From contig NZ_CP130886.1 in assembly GCF_030622045.1 (NCBI RefSeq), positions 1,997,557 to 2,061,556 on the forward strand: a stretch of 64,000 bases of DNA, in the 5' to 3' direction. The notes beneath the pieces were generated by a model, which saw only the letters and a program-made list of their open reading frames with translations, was not told the origin of the DNA and did not search any database. Position 1 is the stretch's first letter; each line of letters opens with the position of its first letter. The position numbers and the translations under genes were made by a program. Shown here piece after piece: positions 8,808 through 18,911 of the stretch. This DNA comes from Planctellipticum variicoloris (GTDB lineage: Bacteria; Planctomycetota; Planctomycetia; Planctomycetales; Planctomycetaceae).

Positions 8808-11138
8808 TTACGAAATTTGTGGCTCGTTCGCGGGATCGCTCGTCGCGCCTCCGACCTGTTCTCTGGCAAAGCACGACAGCATTGCGGGCAGAATGATCAG
8901 GTCGCCGAGCAGGGCCGCCGCCAGCGTCACCACGCCCATCGTGGCAAAAATCCGCTGGTCGCGCATGTCGCTGAAGATCACGGTTGAGAATCCGACGACC
9001 AGCACGAGAGTGGTCATGATCATCGACGTCCCCACGCCGGTGAACGCCTTTCGGATGGCATCGTCGCGAGTCACGCTCCGGCCGACTTCCTCCTGGTAGC
9101 GGGTCAGGAAGTGGATTGTGTCGTCGACGGCGATTCCCAGGCAGACCGTAAACGCGCACACGCTGACAACTTCCAGCGACTGACCGGTAAAGACCAGGTA
9201 GGCGCCCGTCACCGCCAGCGGAAAGACATTGGGGATCACGGCGATCAGCCCGATTCGCACCGAGCGATAGACCAGGCCCAGGACGACAAAGATGATGATC
9301 GCCGCACTGCCGAGACTGGAGGCGAGGTCGACGACGATCTGGTACAGATTGCGCCAGCGCCCGACCGCGGAGCCGTCAAGCACCAGCGTGAATTCCGGAT
9401 GGGCCCGGCTGAGTGCGGCGAGTTTCCCTTCGACGCGCGTAAAGACGTCGCCGTACTGCGCAATTCCCAAATCCTGGACGCGGAAGTCGACGGACGCCCG
9501 GCGCGACTCCGGCGTATAGAAGGCCCGCTTCAGCGGTGCGGGGAGCAGCTCCAGCATCGACATCCGCTCCGCAGGCGGTCCGTCGCCGGGCAGAGCGTCA
9601 ACGAGACTGCGGATTGAGATCGGGCTCCCCAGCAGCGGCTCCGCCTTCAGCAGATCATCGACTTGCGTGATGACTTCCAGCACTTCGGGCGAATCTTCCT
9701 GCACTTCGTCGGTCCAGCGGACGCTCACCTCGGAAAACTCCAGGCCGCCGAGGGCGCGATCCATCACCTGCATCGCTTTGACGGACTCGCTTCCCGCCGG
9801 CAGGTAGCTGGATCTCCGCTCGTCCGGGCGCAACGTGAGGGAAATCAGAAAGCAGACGGCCGTGATGGCAATGCCCAGCCCGCTGACGAGTTTCGGACGC
9901 TTCAACACGACGTCAATCAGTCCGCTGACACGATGGAGATGGCGCTCGATGAAGCCCTCCTCATCGCTGGGAGGGACCCAGCGACCGATCCAGGAAATGC
10001 AGGCCAGCGGAATCACGGTCAGCACGGCGAAGAAGGTCAGGGTCACTCCCAGGACGCAGCTCCAGCCGAACGTCTGTACGATTTCGTGCCGGGCCAGCGT
10101 CAGCGACCAGAAACCGATGGCCGTGGTCAGAGAGGTCAGGAAGCAGGCCAGTCCGACTTCTTCGAGCGCGGCTCGCGTCGCCTCATGCGCGTTCATGCCG
10201 TGGGCTCGCTTCCGGCGAATCTGCACCATCAGGTGGACGCCGTCGGTCAGGCCGACCAGGCTGAGCATCACCGGCAGCACGACGTCATTGAACGGGTTGT
10301 CCTGCAGGTCGAAGAACCTCAGAATTCCGAGCGTCCAGAAGACTCCCAATGCTGGGCCGAGGGCCACGATCAATACGGAACCGAATCCGCGGAACAGGAC
10401 GACGGCCATCAGGAGCACGACTCCATAGCCGATGACCTGGTACTTGGTTTCGTTGGCTTCGTGAGTTTTGAGCATCGTCAAATGGATGGGGACGCGCCCC
10501 GTCACGAGCACCGAAAACTTGACTTCCGGGGATTCGGCTGCTGCAGCCACTGCGACTTCCCGCAGGCGTTCCGTGCAGTCTTCGTCGCGTTCGACGAACA
10601 ACCAGTCGAAATTGACCATCATCAGCAGTGTGCGACCGTCGCGGGACATCAGTTGTCCCGCGATCAGCGGATGTTTCAGCGCCCGTTCCTTCGCAGCCGC
10701 AAACCGGTTGTCGGAGGCCGTGGACTTGGGGAGCACCGGTTCCGGCAAACCGAAGATGTTGAGCAACGGGACCCGGTCGATCCAGAGGACGTCGGAAACA
10801 TAGGGGAGAGCTTCCAACTCCTCGACCATATGCCGCAGCGCTTTGGCGCCGGCGGGTGTGAAGACGTCGTCCGACTGAACGACCAGCGTCGCGTGCGCCC
10901 GGGTCAGGTCGACCGCTTGGACGTCCGGCGGGCGTCGGGGTGTGGCGGCAGGGGGAGGAGCGGCGACGGGAGTCGCCGTCGCCAGCGGCGGTTGTTTGAA
11001 CAACTCGGTCAGCAGATGCGGATTGATGTATCCGACGATGGCCAGGCCGCTCATGGCGGCGATGAACAACCCGGCGAGCCAGGAATGGTCGACGATCCAG
11101 GCGGTCGCGCGGCCAAACTTGCGGGAGATCGTCAACAC
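8808..11138 (-). CDS. MMPL/RND-family exporter
   Basis: 776 residues, GTG start. It has one N-terminal membrane helix (about residues 15-35), a large extracytoplasmic loop, five helices (about 225-375), a second loop and five more helices (about 610-770): the full two-fold RND plan. The two conserved helix motifs are LVGLTDGVHLMVQIRRK in the first half and VCLGIAVDDTIHFLTRYQEE in the second, the acidic residues probably carrying protons. The tail after the last helix is short. It is probably an inner-membrane exporter of lipid or hopanoid-like compounds; no partner gene sits beside it. It is a distant relative of the gene at 3-2015. Confidence 0.9.
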   Translation of the reverse strand: MLTISRKFGRATAWIVDHSWLAGLFIAAMSGLAIVGYINPHLLTELFKQPPLATATPVAAPPPAATPRRPPDVQAVDLTRAHATLVVQSDDVFTPAGAKALRHMVEELEALPYVSDVLWIDRVPLLNIFGLPEPVLPKSTASDNRFAAAKERALKHPLIAGQLMSRDGRTLLMMVNFDWLFVERDEDCTERLREVAVAAAAESPEVKFSVLVTGRVPIHLTMLKTHEANETKYQVIGYGVVLLMAVVLFRGFGSVLIVALGPALGVFWTLGILRFFDLQDNPFNDVVLPVMLSLVGLTDGVHLMVQIRRKRAHGMNAHEATRAALEEVGLACFLTSLTTAIGFWSLTLARHEIVQTFGWSCVLGVTLTFFAVLTVIPLACISWIGRWVPPSDEEGFIERHLHRVSGLIDVVLKRPKLVSGLGIAITAVCFLISLTLRPDERRSSYLPAGSESVKAMQVMDRALGGLEFSEVSVRWTDEVQEDSPEVLEVITQVDDLLKAEPLLGSPISIRSLVDALPGDGPPAERMSMLELLPAPLKRAFYTPESRRASVDFRVQDLGIAQYGDVFTRVEGKLAALSRAHPEFTLVLDGSAVGRWRNLYQIVVDLASSLGSAAIIIFVVLGLVYRSVRIGLIAVIPNVFPLAVTGAYLVFTGQSLEVVSVCAFTVCLGIAVDDTIHFLTRYQEEVGRSVTRDDAIRKAFTGVGTSMIMTTLVLVVGFSTVIFSDMRDQRIFATMGVVTLAAALLGDLIILPAMLSCFAREQVGGATSDPANEPQIS

Positions 11139-11209
11139 GGGCCTCGCACGCTGAAGGGAGGAATCGGAGTCGGGGAGGGTTCAGCCGGAGCGAATGACGT
11201 CCGAGACGT

Positions 11210-13213
11210 CTAACGCGGCTTCCGTTGCCGGGCGGCCGCCTCGACCTCGTCTCGCGTGAGCCCGCCGTCTCCGTTCGCATCGATTTCGCGGAACCCGTAG
11301 GTTCGAAACACCAGCGGCGTTTCGGTCCGTTCCACGATCCCATTTCGATCGCGATCAAAGCGGTCGAGAAAATCGGCCGCGAACGCATTGATCTCCGCAG
11401 CCCGGTCCTGCTCGGGAGCGGGTTTCGCGACCGTTGCAGCGACCGGTCTGGGGGACGGCTGCCCCACCCCGTCTCGAGACAAGGGCTCGCTCACTTCGAA
11501 GAAGGCCAGCGCCATCTCTTCCCAGGTCTGGTCTCCCCACGTCACGAACTCCGCGGGATCCGGGTTCGCGGGATTGCGTGACGAGTTGTCAAACTTTGCC
11601 GTGAACTCCAGCGAATCAATCGTCGAAAGGTCGAGCGGCGTGGTCAGTTGGTAGGCGTGCTGCCAGTTGAAGTCATAGCGCGGCACATCGAGCAGCACCT
11701 CTTCCTTTCCGCTGCGGCGGCTGAAGGCCTGGAACGACTGGCCCCGTACGTGCATATGAGGCGTGATGGCCAGGAGTTCGCCCTGGGGAGGAAGACGTCG
11801 AACTCGAGCGTGGACCGGGAACCCCGCAGTCTGCGGGGGGATCTCGAACTCCTGCTCGATCGCCACCAGCGAGTAGACCTGATGCGTGACCTCTTTGGCA
11901 GGCATCCAATTCAGTGCGATCCGAGTCAGGTCGGACTGTTCGGTTCCGTTCGGCGTATAATGCATCTGAAAGACAAGTTTCGAGCCGGCGGGAACCCGGC
12001 GTGCGCGGCCGGGCTTCAATTCCGCATTGCGCTGGCCGGGAACGTAGCCCGTCAGGAGGCCCACGCCGCGGAGCCCTGTTCCGTCGGGCGGCCGAATGAA
12101 GACGATGCAGTGATGGACGACGGCCCGGTTCCCCGGGAGCACCTGGGCGGCCGAGATCCAGCGGTCCTCGGTGAAGCCGGGGTCAACGACGAAATACTGG
12201 TACTCGACGGTCCCGGTTGCCGGAACTCGAAACGGCCGGTCACGCATGTCGACAACGAGATCGGGAGTGCGCATAAGCTGAGATCCGGCCAGGGACTCTG
12301 CAGACGACGGCAGTTCCGATTCGTCTCCCAGCGGCATGCCGCCGGCGACCCAGTCGCGCAAAACTTGCTTGTCGGCCTCCGGCATATGCCGGGCGTTGGC
12401 GAAATGTCCGTGGTCGGGGCTGGCGTGCCAGGGGGGCATGCGGCCGGCGTCGATGCTTTCGAGCAGCGTCTCGCCCCAGCCGGTCACGTCGTCGTACTGG
12501 GTCAGCGAAAACGGTCCGATCTCGCCGGGACGATGACATTCGACGCAATGCTGGTTCAGGATTCGCGAGACCTGTTTGCAGAAGGTGACGTGCTGGCCTG
12601 CGACCGCCTGACGGCTCCGGCCGATCAGGCAGCCAGTGAAGTCGGTGCTGGCGACCTGGATCGGGCGCCCCGCCAGCAGATCCTCAAGAGCCAGCCGCAA
12701 ATCCTCGCGGCCGGGCTGGCTGCGCGCGACTCCAGGCTGGTACTGGTCATCCACGCGGCCGTGGTAACGGACTGTTAATTGCCGGTCGACGACGTAGACC
12801 TCCGGGGATCGACGGGCGCCGAACAGGTCGGCCACTTTTTGGCCGGGGTCTTTGACGACGGGAAAGGGAATTGCATATTCGCGAACGTAGGCGGCGACTT
12901 CGTCAGGGGAGTCCTGCGAATTGCTGTTGATGCCGACGAACCGGACGCCGCGCGGCCCGAACGCTCTGTGGAGTTCGGCGAGCCGCGGTCCGTAGAGCCG
13001 CGCGAGCGGACATTCCGTTCCCAGAAAGCAGATGACCGTGAAGGGGGCGGTCGACTGTGGCGAGAGTTCGAAGGTCCCCCCATCGGGAGCCGGCAGACGA
13101 AACTCCGGGGCCGATTTCGCATGGGCCGGTGGCTTCGCTGCTTCGTCGGCAGCCAGCAGGCCGTTGCCGCTGGCGAGCAGCAGGATCAGCCAGACTCGTC
13201 GCGCCAAATCCAT
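11210..13213 (-). CDS. Redoxin / cytochrome c / Cu monooxygenase-like / EF-hand fusion
   Basis: 667 residues from ATG 13213, chosen because a signal peptide begins there (MDLARRVWLILLLASGNGLL); the longer frame upstream has no such signal. Domains in order: a thioredoxin/AhpC-like fold (FLGTECPLARLYGP, one conserved Cys); a c-type haem site (HCVECH) in a region with GPFSL and RMPPWHASP; a domain like the C-terminal part of copper type II ascorbate-dependent monooxygenases, with His-rich VVHHCIVF and ITPHMHVRGQSF and a FQMHY Met/His site; and two EF-hand-like loops at the end (DRDRNGIVERTE, DANGDGGLTRDE). It is probably a periplasmic redox enzyme. The substrate is not known. Confidence 0.82.
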   Translation of the reverse strand: MDLARRVWLILLLASGNGLLAADEAAKPPAHAKSAPEFRLPAPDGGTFELSPQSTAPFTVICFLGTECPLARLYGPRLAELHRAFGPRGVRFVGINSNSQDSPDEVAAYVREYAIPFPVVKDPGQKVADLFGARRSPEVYVVDRQLTVRYHGRVDDQYQPGVARSQPGREDLRLALEDLLAGRPIQVASTDFTGCLIGRSRQAVAGQHVTFCKQVSRILNQHCVECHRPGEIGPFSLTQYDDVTGWGETLLESIDAGRMPPWHASPDHGHFANARHMPEADKQVLRDWVAGGMPLGDESELPSSAESLAGSQLMRTPDLVVDMRDRPFRVPATGTVEYQYFVVDPGFTEDRWISAAQVLPGNRAVVHHCIVFIRPPDGTGLRGVGLLTGYVPGQRNAELKPGRARRVPAGSKLVFQMHYTPNGTEQSDLTRIALNWMPAKEVTHQVYSLVAIEQEFEIPPQTAGFPVHARVRRLPPQGELLAITPHMHVRGQSFQAFSRRSGKEEVLLDVPRYDFNWQHAYQLTTPLDLSTIDSLEFTAKFDNSSRNPANPDPAEFVTWGDQTWEEMALAFFEVSEPLSRDGVGQPSPRPVAATVAKPAPEQDRAAEINAFAADFLDRFDRDRNGIVERTETPLVFRTYGFREIDANGDGGLTRDEVEAAARQRKPR

Positions 13214-13390
13214 GGTCGTGGGTCCCTGTCGACCGGAGCGGCGTCGTTCGCGCAGCACCGCACACCGCGCTCGCTTCCGTGGTCGAAGGGGTATCATAAG
13301 CCGATTGATGCCGGAGGGGAATACGCGGCGGATCGGCCGGCATTGGTCATTCTGCCGGTGGAATGTGGTGGCGTGGCAACTTCCGCCTTC

Positions 13391-13439
13391 CAAACAAAAA
13401 GAGCCGACTGAAGTCCGTTGAGGGACTTCAGCCGGCTCT
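13391..13439 (-). terminator. Rho-independent terminator
   Basis: Read on the minus strand, a long stem of about 17 bp with one mismatch (AGAGCCGGCTGAAGTCC pairing with its partner across a short CTCAAC-type loop) is followed at once by TTTTTGTTT. It sits 40 bases after the stop of the secreted unknown gene at 13479-15212 and before the start of the redoxin fusion gene, so it probably separates the two transcripts. Confidence 0.85.
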
Positions 13440-13478
13440 CTGCAGCATGCACGAGACGGTGACCGGGACATTCCGGCG

Positions 13479-15212
13479 TCAGTTGAGGTTTTCCTTGGCG
13501 AAGTCGGCGATCGCGCTGCCGAGGAATCGGAAGACCGGCGGATTGATTGTTGCGGAGCCGCGGATCGTGTCGCCTTCGCGGGAGAGTTCCATCGTCGAGC
13601 GATCGGTTCCGTCCTTAAAGGAGTCGACGGCGAGCTTGATGATCCGTTCGCGTTCCTTTCGCTGGGCCAGGATCTTTTTATCCTTTGTGGGATTGTCCGA
13701 GTGCTGCTTCGTCACCATTTTGTCAATCAGCCGAGCGCCGGGGCCGAACTGTCCGCCCGCTTCAACGAACTTCGGATCGACCTTTTCCGGAGCGGGCTTG
13801 GCCGCCGCGTCAATCGCCGCTTTCAGCAGTTCGAGGGATCCGTCTCCGGCAGCGCCCCAGACGGCGTCCTTTGAGGTTCCGACGTAGAGGACCGGTTCGC
13901 CGCCGAACATGGTCTTGAACTCGTCGTGCCACCGCTCGGGCAGCGTCACCTGGTGGATCGTGACTTCGCCGTGCTTCTCCGCGTCAAGTTTGACCTTCCA
14001 TTCGCTCTGGATTTTCGGGAGCAGTTTGAGGATTTCGGGGGCCTTGGCGCCATCCGCCACCCGGATGCCGCCGATCATTGAATGACCATTCTTGGCAGTT
14101 TCGATCTGAACAAAGCTGTCGACAGCGTCGTCGGCCAGACCCGCTTCGAACAGATCGACGAAAAGATCCGCCGCCTGCTTGGCCGCGACCTTGCCGTCGG
14201 CCGTCAGTCGCTCTCGCGTGTCGATTTGACTCTTCAGGACAGGCCGCAGTGTCGGGTAATACAGCTTCAACTGCTCCTTGCGGAACGAGTCGAGCGGAAA
14301 CCTCATGCGACCGTAGAAAACGGCGTCCGGCTTCAGTGCGATATTGGCAAAATAGCTCGGCTTGCTGGCGGCGAGTTCGATGCTGTTCGCCAGCGAGCTC
14401 CCGGGAAAAGCAATCAGCTCCAGTTCGCCGTGCCCTTTGCCGGCCGGGACGTCGGTCGTCCATGCGGCTGTGAACTTCTGGGCGTCGAGCAGGAACCGCT
14501 CCATCTCGGCCAGATTCAGCGTCGCCGTGGCTTTGCGAAACGCGAAGTCTTCTTTCGACTCGTCGCGATTGAATTTCAGCACCGATTCGAGCTGCTCGCG
14601 AGCGGCGGACATTGCAGCTTTACGGGCGTCGGCCCCTTCCGGCTTCTGTTCCAGATGGACCACGATGTCCCGGCCGTTCCCCAGCCAGGCGGCGACGCGC
14701 GATTGGGGATTCGGCAGCGTGTTGGGGATGGAGGCCGGATCGTTGGCCATGATGGCATATTGCGGCCCGGTCAGATCGCGCAGGTAGAAGGGCTTCGGCA
14801 AGCTCGGATCGCGCACTTCATGGAGTGTCGGATCATTCTTAACGGGTGAAATCTTGAAGCCGAAGCCCGACAGGTTCGCAAAAAGTCCCTGGCGCTTGTT
14901 GTCGATGGGCGGCAGATAGGGGATCGCTCCCTGATACTCGATCCCTGTTTTCGTGAACACCAGATCCACGACGATTGGCTTGGCGCCATCCACACCCACT
15001 TCGAATTCGTCCAGGACGTCCTGCAGGGTGCCGGCCTGCTTCTGGAGTGCCGGCGTCAGGGCCTGCTTGACGAGATCGATCAGATCTGCATCCAACCCGT
15101 CGTGACCAGGCTGCACAATCGTGAGCCGGACTTGATCCTGGGCCTGAATCGGCAGTGGCGCAGAGGCCCAAACCGCCGCAGCCAACGCCCACATCCCTGC
15201 CTTCCGCACCAT
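13479..15212 (-). CDS. Secreted protein of unknown function
   Basis: 577 residues from ATG 15212, where a signal peptide starts (MVRKAGMWALAAAVWASAPL, cleavage near IQAQDQ); a longer frame exists but lacks a signal. No domain was recognised. It is rich in Lys and Asp, has few cysteines and no membrane helix after the signal. Repeated KPxxYFANIALKPDAVFYGRMRF-like beta segments suggest a large mixed alpha/beta extracytoplasmic protein of the kind common in Planctomycetota. A strong terminator follows it at 13391-13439. No function is proposed. Confidence 0.75.
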   Translation of the reverse strand: MVRKAGMWALAAAVWASAPLPIQAQDQVRLTIVQPGHDGLDADLIDLVKQALTPALQKQAGTLQDVLDEFEVGVDGAKPIVVDLVFTKTGIEYQGAIPYLPPIDNKRQGLFANLSGFGFKISPVKNDPTLHEVRDPSLPKPFYLRDLTGPQYAIMANDPASIPNTLPNPQSRVAAWLGNGRDIVVHLEQKPEGADARKAAMSAAREQLESVLKFNRDESKEDFAFRKATATLNLAEMERFLLDAQKFTAAWTTDVPAGKGHGELELIAFPGSSLANSIELAASKPSYFANIALKPDAVFYGRMRFPLDSFRKEQLKLYYPTLRPVLKSQIDTRERLTADGKVAAKQAADLFVDLFEAGLADDAVDSFVQIETAKNGHSMIGGIRVADGAKAPEILKLLPKIQSEWKVKLDAEKHGEVTIHQVTLPERWHDEFKTMFGGEPVLYVGTSKDAVWGAAGDGSLELLKAAIDAAAKPAPEKVDPKFVEAGGQFGPGARLIDKMVTKQHSDNPTKDKKILAQRKERERIIKLAVDSFKDGTDRSTMELSREGDTIRGSATINPPVFRFLGSAIADFAKENLN

Positions 15213-15565
15213 CACAGTCGACTCCTTTATGCGGTCAACGTCCGCCTGCCTCGGGCGGGCGCGCTGCTTAATCCTTACGGCGCAGGATTTTAAATTCGAT
15301 CTGCCGCAGGGGGAAGTCACAAACTGAGGGATTTCCCGACTGCAATCCGAACCGCCAATGTATACACAGAGTCGGCACGACGCCCCGAAAACTTCGACAA
15401 ACCGCTACGACTCCCGCGGACTTCCTCATCATTCGCGACGAAACCATCGGACATCGTAAGCTCTGAAGGCTGGGCTCAGCGGCGGCGCAATTTGCGGTCT
15501 TCCGCAAATCGGGCCGCCATGTCGGACGACATGAGCGTGCCGGCCGGAATCGGATCGCAGCCCCC
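15213..15565. other. Gene-free stretch with two stem-loops
   Basis: About 350 bases between two minus-strand genes. No coding frame was accepted. It holds the palindromes described separately at 15481-15532, close to the 3' end of the zinc-ribbon gene, and must also hold the promoter of the secreted gene starting at 15212. No clear promoter boxes were seen. Confidence 0.5.
15481..15532. repeat. Two adjacent perfect stem-loops
   Basis: ATTTGCGG-TCTT-CCGCAAAT (15490-15509) is enclosed by GGCGGC (15481-15486) and GCCGCC (15513-15518), and is directly followed by ATGTCG-GA-CGACAT (15519-15532). On the minus strand they lie 30-80 bases after the zinc-ribbon gene. There is no run of T, so this may be a transcript-end stabiliser rather than a classical terminator. 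Confidence 0.6.
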
Positions 15566-18031
15566 TCAAGGCGTTGCGGAAGGGCTCGTCAATCCGGCGA
15601 TCAGGCCGCGGCAAAGCGCCACCTTTTCAGTCGCCGAATTGACCGCCTGCACCTGCTTCCAGACATCCGGCGCCTGTCCGCGCAGTGCGGCCAGGCTGGC
15701 GGCCAGCTCGTAACATTCTTCCCGAAGGACGATGTCGCTCAATTGCGAGATGAATCCGAAGGCCGCCGCCCCGCCATGACTCTTCACCTGCTGCGCGGCA
15801 AGTACATGCGCCCACTCGTCCCGTCGCGTGTCGACGCTGTCCAGTTCCGAGAGCTGCCGTGCACCGCGCGTCGCCTCACCGGCCGCCAGCAGCTCTTCAA
15901 ACTGCACAAGCTCCGGACGCGGCGGCGCGTCGGTCTGCTGCAACTGCTTCCAGAGAGCCAGGACGGCGTTCAGCTTCTCGGACTGATTTCCGCGGCGAAA
16001 TGCCTCAATCAGAACTGCGGGAACTTCCGTCGTCATAAAGTTCACTCGATTCGCAACATCGTCGTCCGTCGTCCTCAGGCTGACGATGTCCCAGACCGGT
16101 TCGGCCAGTCCCCACCCGACGGCCCGTTTCAGAATCTCTCCCTGGAGCAGTGTGGATTGCCGTGCTGCCGCGTCGAGCTGATCGACATTCCGGCGATAGG
16201 CATTCGTCGTGAGACGGGCGTCGTCATCGGTCTTGAGCTTCAGCTCCTGGCGGAGCTGGATTTGCAGAATGCCGGCGCTGGTCTGCTGCGTCTGCCGTGC
16301 GAGTTCGACGACGCCGTCCAGCGCCGGGGCCATGCCTCGGGCAAACTGTAGAGAACGTTCGAGCGTCGCTGCGGCGGGTGCTGGCTGTCCAGCCGCCGCC
16401 TGAAGCTGGCACAACTGTCCAAGAGCCACTGCAGATTGAACGAGAGGAGCTGGAGCAGACAACTTCAAGTCAATGACTCCCTTGGTGTCGGGCAGTCTGG
16501 GTTCGGCAGGAGGCGTCAGCGATTCTGCAATCTCGGATGCTTTCTGAACGAAGCTGGCGATGTCCGCATCCGGCGCCCGGACTCGCAATCCCAGGGCGTG
16601 CATGGCCATTCCGTGGATGGTGATCGCGGGACCGTGCGATTCGAGCTTCTTGATCAGTCCCTCCGGGGATTGAGAACGCCCTTGCAGCGCCAGTTGACGG
16701 CACAACTCCACAAGGCAATCGGCCCTGGCATCCGCACTGGTTTGCTGCTCGGCGAACTTCCAGGCTTCGTCGTCTTTGCCGTGAGCCACCAGCGAGGCGA
16801 CTGCCGCCGCCGATTGCGGCGCCACCCAGGTCGACAGCGGCCGCTTCGCATACCATTCATCGAGATCGAAGGTTCGCGCCGCCCGGACGATCTGCAGGGC
16901 CGCGGCCGTTTCCGCTTCCAGCGTGGACTTCTGCCGTTGATTGAGCAGCTTCAGTGCGTCGTCCGCCCGCCCGGTGGCAACGAGCACCGCGGCGAGACCG
17001 GATGCATCCTCCAATTGGGATCGACCCACTTTCGGCAGTCTCGCGACGTCCTGGAACGCCGTCGCCACCGACTTGACCGCCGCATCGCTCGCTCCCTTTG
17101 ACAGTTCCTGCCAGGCAATCGCGGTCAGGCAGGGAATGCGGTAGTAAGGGACTTCCGGTCCGACCTTCAGCAGTTGTTCGACCTGGCCCTGTGCGGCGGC
17201 AATATCACCCACAAGCGCGTAGCCGATCGCCGCCTGCTGCCTGCAGAATGGCTTACTCCGATTCTGCGACCGCAGGGCCGTCGACGAGTCGACCATCTGT
17301 TGCAGAGCCTTTTCGATCCACTCCTTGGCCGGCGTCACCTTCACGGTTTCTACCGACTGATCGGGCTTCACCGGTTCCACGGCTGGTTTGGGCGTTTCGG
17401 TGTTCTTCGGGCGATCCGTATCGCCATTCATGCTTTTCAGAATGTCCGGATCAATCTGCGTCACAACGGGAGCGGTCGTCGATGGCTGCATCGCCAGGAA
17501 GTACGCCGCGCCACCAAGGACGCCCACGACGAGCACCGTGGCAATGGCGATTGGAATCAGGTTGTTCCGCTTCGGCGGGGGGGGAGGTGGAGGAGCTTCC
17601 GGCTCCGGCGGCACCTCGAAGACGGGAACCAGGCACTTGGGATTGGCGCATTTGACCGGTTTGCCGATCGCACCCTTCGACACATAACCCACCGTTTCGC
17701 ACATCGGGCAGCGGACTTCGTGCGATTTTCCCTTCGTCGGCGTCGGGCTGGCCTGGGCCACGGGAACAAGCCGTTCGGCTTCTTCGGCGGCGCTGAACGG
17801 CGAATCGTCATCCACGGCCGGTTTGCCGGGCGGTCGTACGGCTGGTGATTTCGCTGACGCAGGCTTACCGGCGGCCGGTGCGGCGGCGGGAGCGGGCGCC
17901 TTGCCCGAGGGTTTTGGCGCCGGTTTGGCCTGACCGGGCTTGGCCTTCATCGAAGAACCGCAGAACGGACAGTCTTCGGCATCGTCGTCCAGCACCGACT
18001 GGCCGCAACTCGGACAAATCGCGAAGTCCAT
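15566..18031 (-). CDS. Zinc-ribbon, single-helix membrane protein with long helical C-terminal region
   Basis: 821 residues. The start MDFAICPSCGQSVLDDDAED opens a zinc ribbon with two CxxC pairs (CPSCG, CPFCG). A Pro/Ala/Lys-rich linker follows, then a second Cys-rich module (CPMC ... CANPKCLVP) near residues 100-140, a run of prolines, one membrane helix (LIPIAIATVLVVGVLGGAAYF) and about 600 residues of alanine-rich helical sequence with TPR-like spacing. The cytoplasmic ribbons and extracytoplasmic helical repeats suggest a scaffold or sensor. The combination is common in Planctomycetota, but the role is not known. Confidence 0.7.
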   Translation of the reverse strand: MDFAICPSCGQSVLDDDAEDCPFCGSSMKAKPGQAKPAPKPSGKAPAPAAAPAAGKPASAKSPAVRPPGKPAVDDDSPFSAAEEAERLVPVAQASPTPTKGKSHEVRCPMCETVGYVSKGAIGKPVKCANPKCLVPVFEVPPEPEAPPPPPPPKRNNLIPIAIATVLVVGVLGGAAYFLAMQPSTTAPVVTQIDPDILKSMNGDTDRPKNTETPKPAVEPVKPDQSVETVKVTPAKEWIEKALQQMVDSSTALRSQNRSKPFCRQQAAIGYALVGDIAAAQGQVEQLLKVGPEVPYYRIPCLTAIAWQELSKGASDAAVKSVATAFQDVARLPKVGRSQLEDASGLAAVLVATGRADDALKLLNQRQKSTLEAETAAALQIVRAARTFDLDEWYAKRPLSTWVAPQSAAAVASLVAHGKDDEAWKFAEQQTSADARADCLVELCRQLALQGRSQSPEGLIKKLESHGPAITIHGMAMHALGLRVRAPDADIASFVQKASEIAESLTPPAEPRLPDTKGVIDLKLSAPAPLVQSAVALGQLCQLQAAAGQPAPAAATLERSLQFARGMAPALDGVVELARQTQQTSAGILQIQLRQELKLKTDDDARLTTNAYRRNVDQLDAAARQSTLLQGEILKRAVGWGLAEPVWDIVSLRTTDDDVANRVNFMTTEVPAVLIEAFRRGNQSEKLNAVLALWKQLQQTDAPPRPELVQFEELLAAGEATRGARQLSELDSVDTRRDEWAHVLAAQQVKSHGGAAAFGFISQLSDIVLREECYELAASLAALRGQAPDVWKQVQAVNSATEKVALCRGLIAGLTSPSATP

Positions 18032-18306
18032 GCTCTGGAGTCCTTCCGTTCGGAGAGAATTCGGATGGGGGGCGGCGAATGACTTGATGGGATTGCGGGA
18101 GACGGCCGTGAGAAACTCAGGGGAAGCGGCTGGCTTCGCCGGGGCCGCTCGACTCAGATGTGCCCCGCATTTGAGACGAAATTGTGATCCGAAGGGTTCC
18201 CGGCTTTTGCAACCTTCCAGCCCGCCTCATTTGAACGAGAACCGATGCGGAGTTGTCGCCGGACGGAATCGCCCGGCGATCAGCTCCCCCTCAATTCATC
18301 AAACGT

Positions 18307-18810
18307 TCAGACATGCGGTTCGTCAACCACCCAGACAGTCCGTCCCGCTGCTTCCCGCAGGATCTTTTCCGCCACGCCGCCGATGAATGACGACGAAATC
18401 TGACTGGCCCCGCGACGACCGATGCAGACGACATCGTAGTTGCCGGATTGCATTTCTTCGATAATCGTGAGCGCGGCCGCCACCTTGCGGGCCTCAGGCA
18501 GGCAGTCGGTGGCGATCAGTCTGGATTCGAGCGCTCCGGCTGGAACTCCGGCGGCGGCCAGCGTTCCACGCTGTTCTTCCAGCAGTTTCTCGCCGTCTTC
18601 TTTCGCCCGCGTGGCCCACATGGCGGCCAGCGATCGAGGCGTCAGACCCGGTTCGGCATGGTCCGTCAGCACGAACTCGGGCAGGAATTCGGCGACGTGA
18701 AACAGAGTGATCTTCAGATCGCTCGCCACGCCCTGGCCAAAGACCTTGCCGACGAACGCCACGGCCCGGCGGGACGAGTCCGAATGATCCACGCACACCA
18801 GCACTTTCAC
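18307..18810 (-). CDS. Universal stress protein, UspA family
   Basis: 167 residues from a GTG at 18810, chosen because the Usp fold starts directly (VKVLVCVDHSDSSRRAVAFV) and GGACAG lies about 9 bases upstream. An in-frame ATG at 18876 would add 22 residues with no family match. The ATP-binding type of UspA is suggested by the C-terminal CIGRRGASQISSSFIGGVAEKIL, which matches the G2xG9G(S/T) nucleotide loop. UspA proteins are cytoplasmic stress and dormancy regulators. The gene lies downstream of murD on the same strand, with a word-like repeat between them. Confidence 0.8.
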   Translation of the reverse strand: MKVLVCVDHSDSSRRAVAFVGKVFGQGVASDLKITLFHVAEFLPEFVLTDHAEPGLTPRSLAAMWATRAKEDGEKLLEEQRGTLAAAGVPAGALESRLIATDCLPEARKVAAALTIIEEMQSGNYDVVCIGRRGASQISSSFIGGVAEKILREAAGRTVWVVDEPHV

Positions 18811-18911
18811 GGTTGTCTGTCCTTCTTCAATCGTCTCAGGTGGCAAGGCGGCAGAGCCGCCTTTGTTCTGCGTCATATCTCGTCTGTTCTTGCCGCAAAC
18901 TCTGCTGCCGG

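Noticed and set aside
9663-11213. 516-codon plus-strand frame opposite the second MMPL gene
   Set aside because: Composition is Asp/Gln/Arg/His-rich with no domain; the opposite strand is a well supported transporter.
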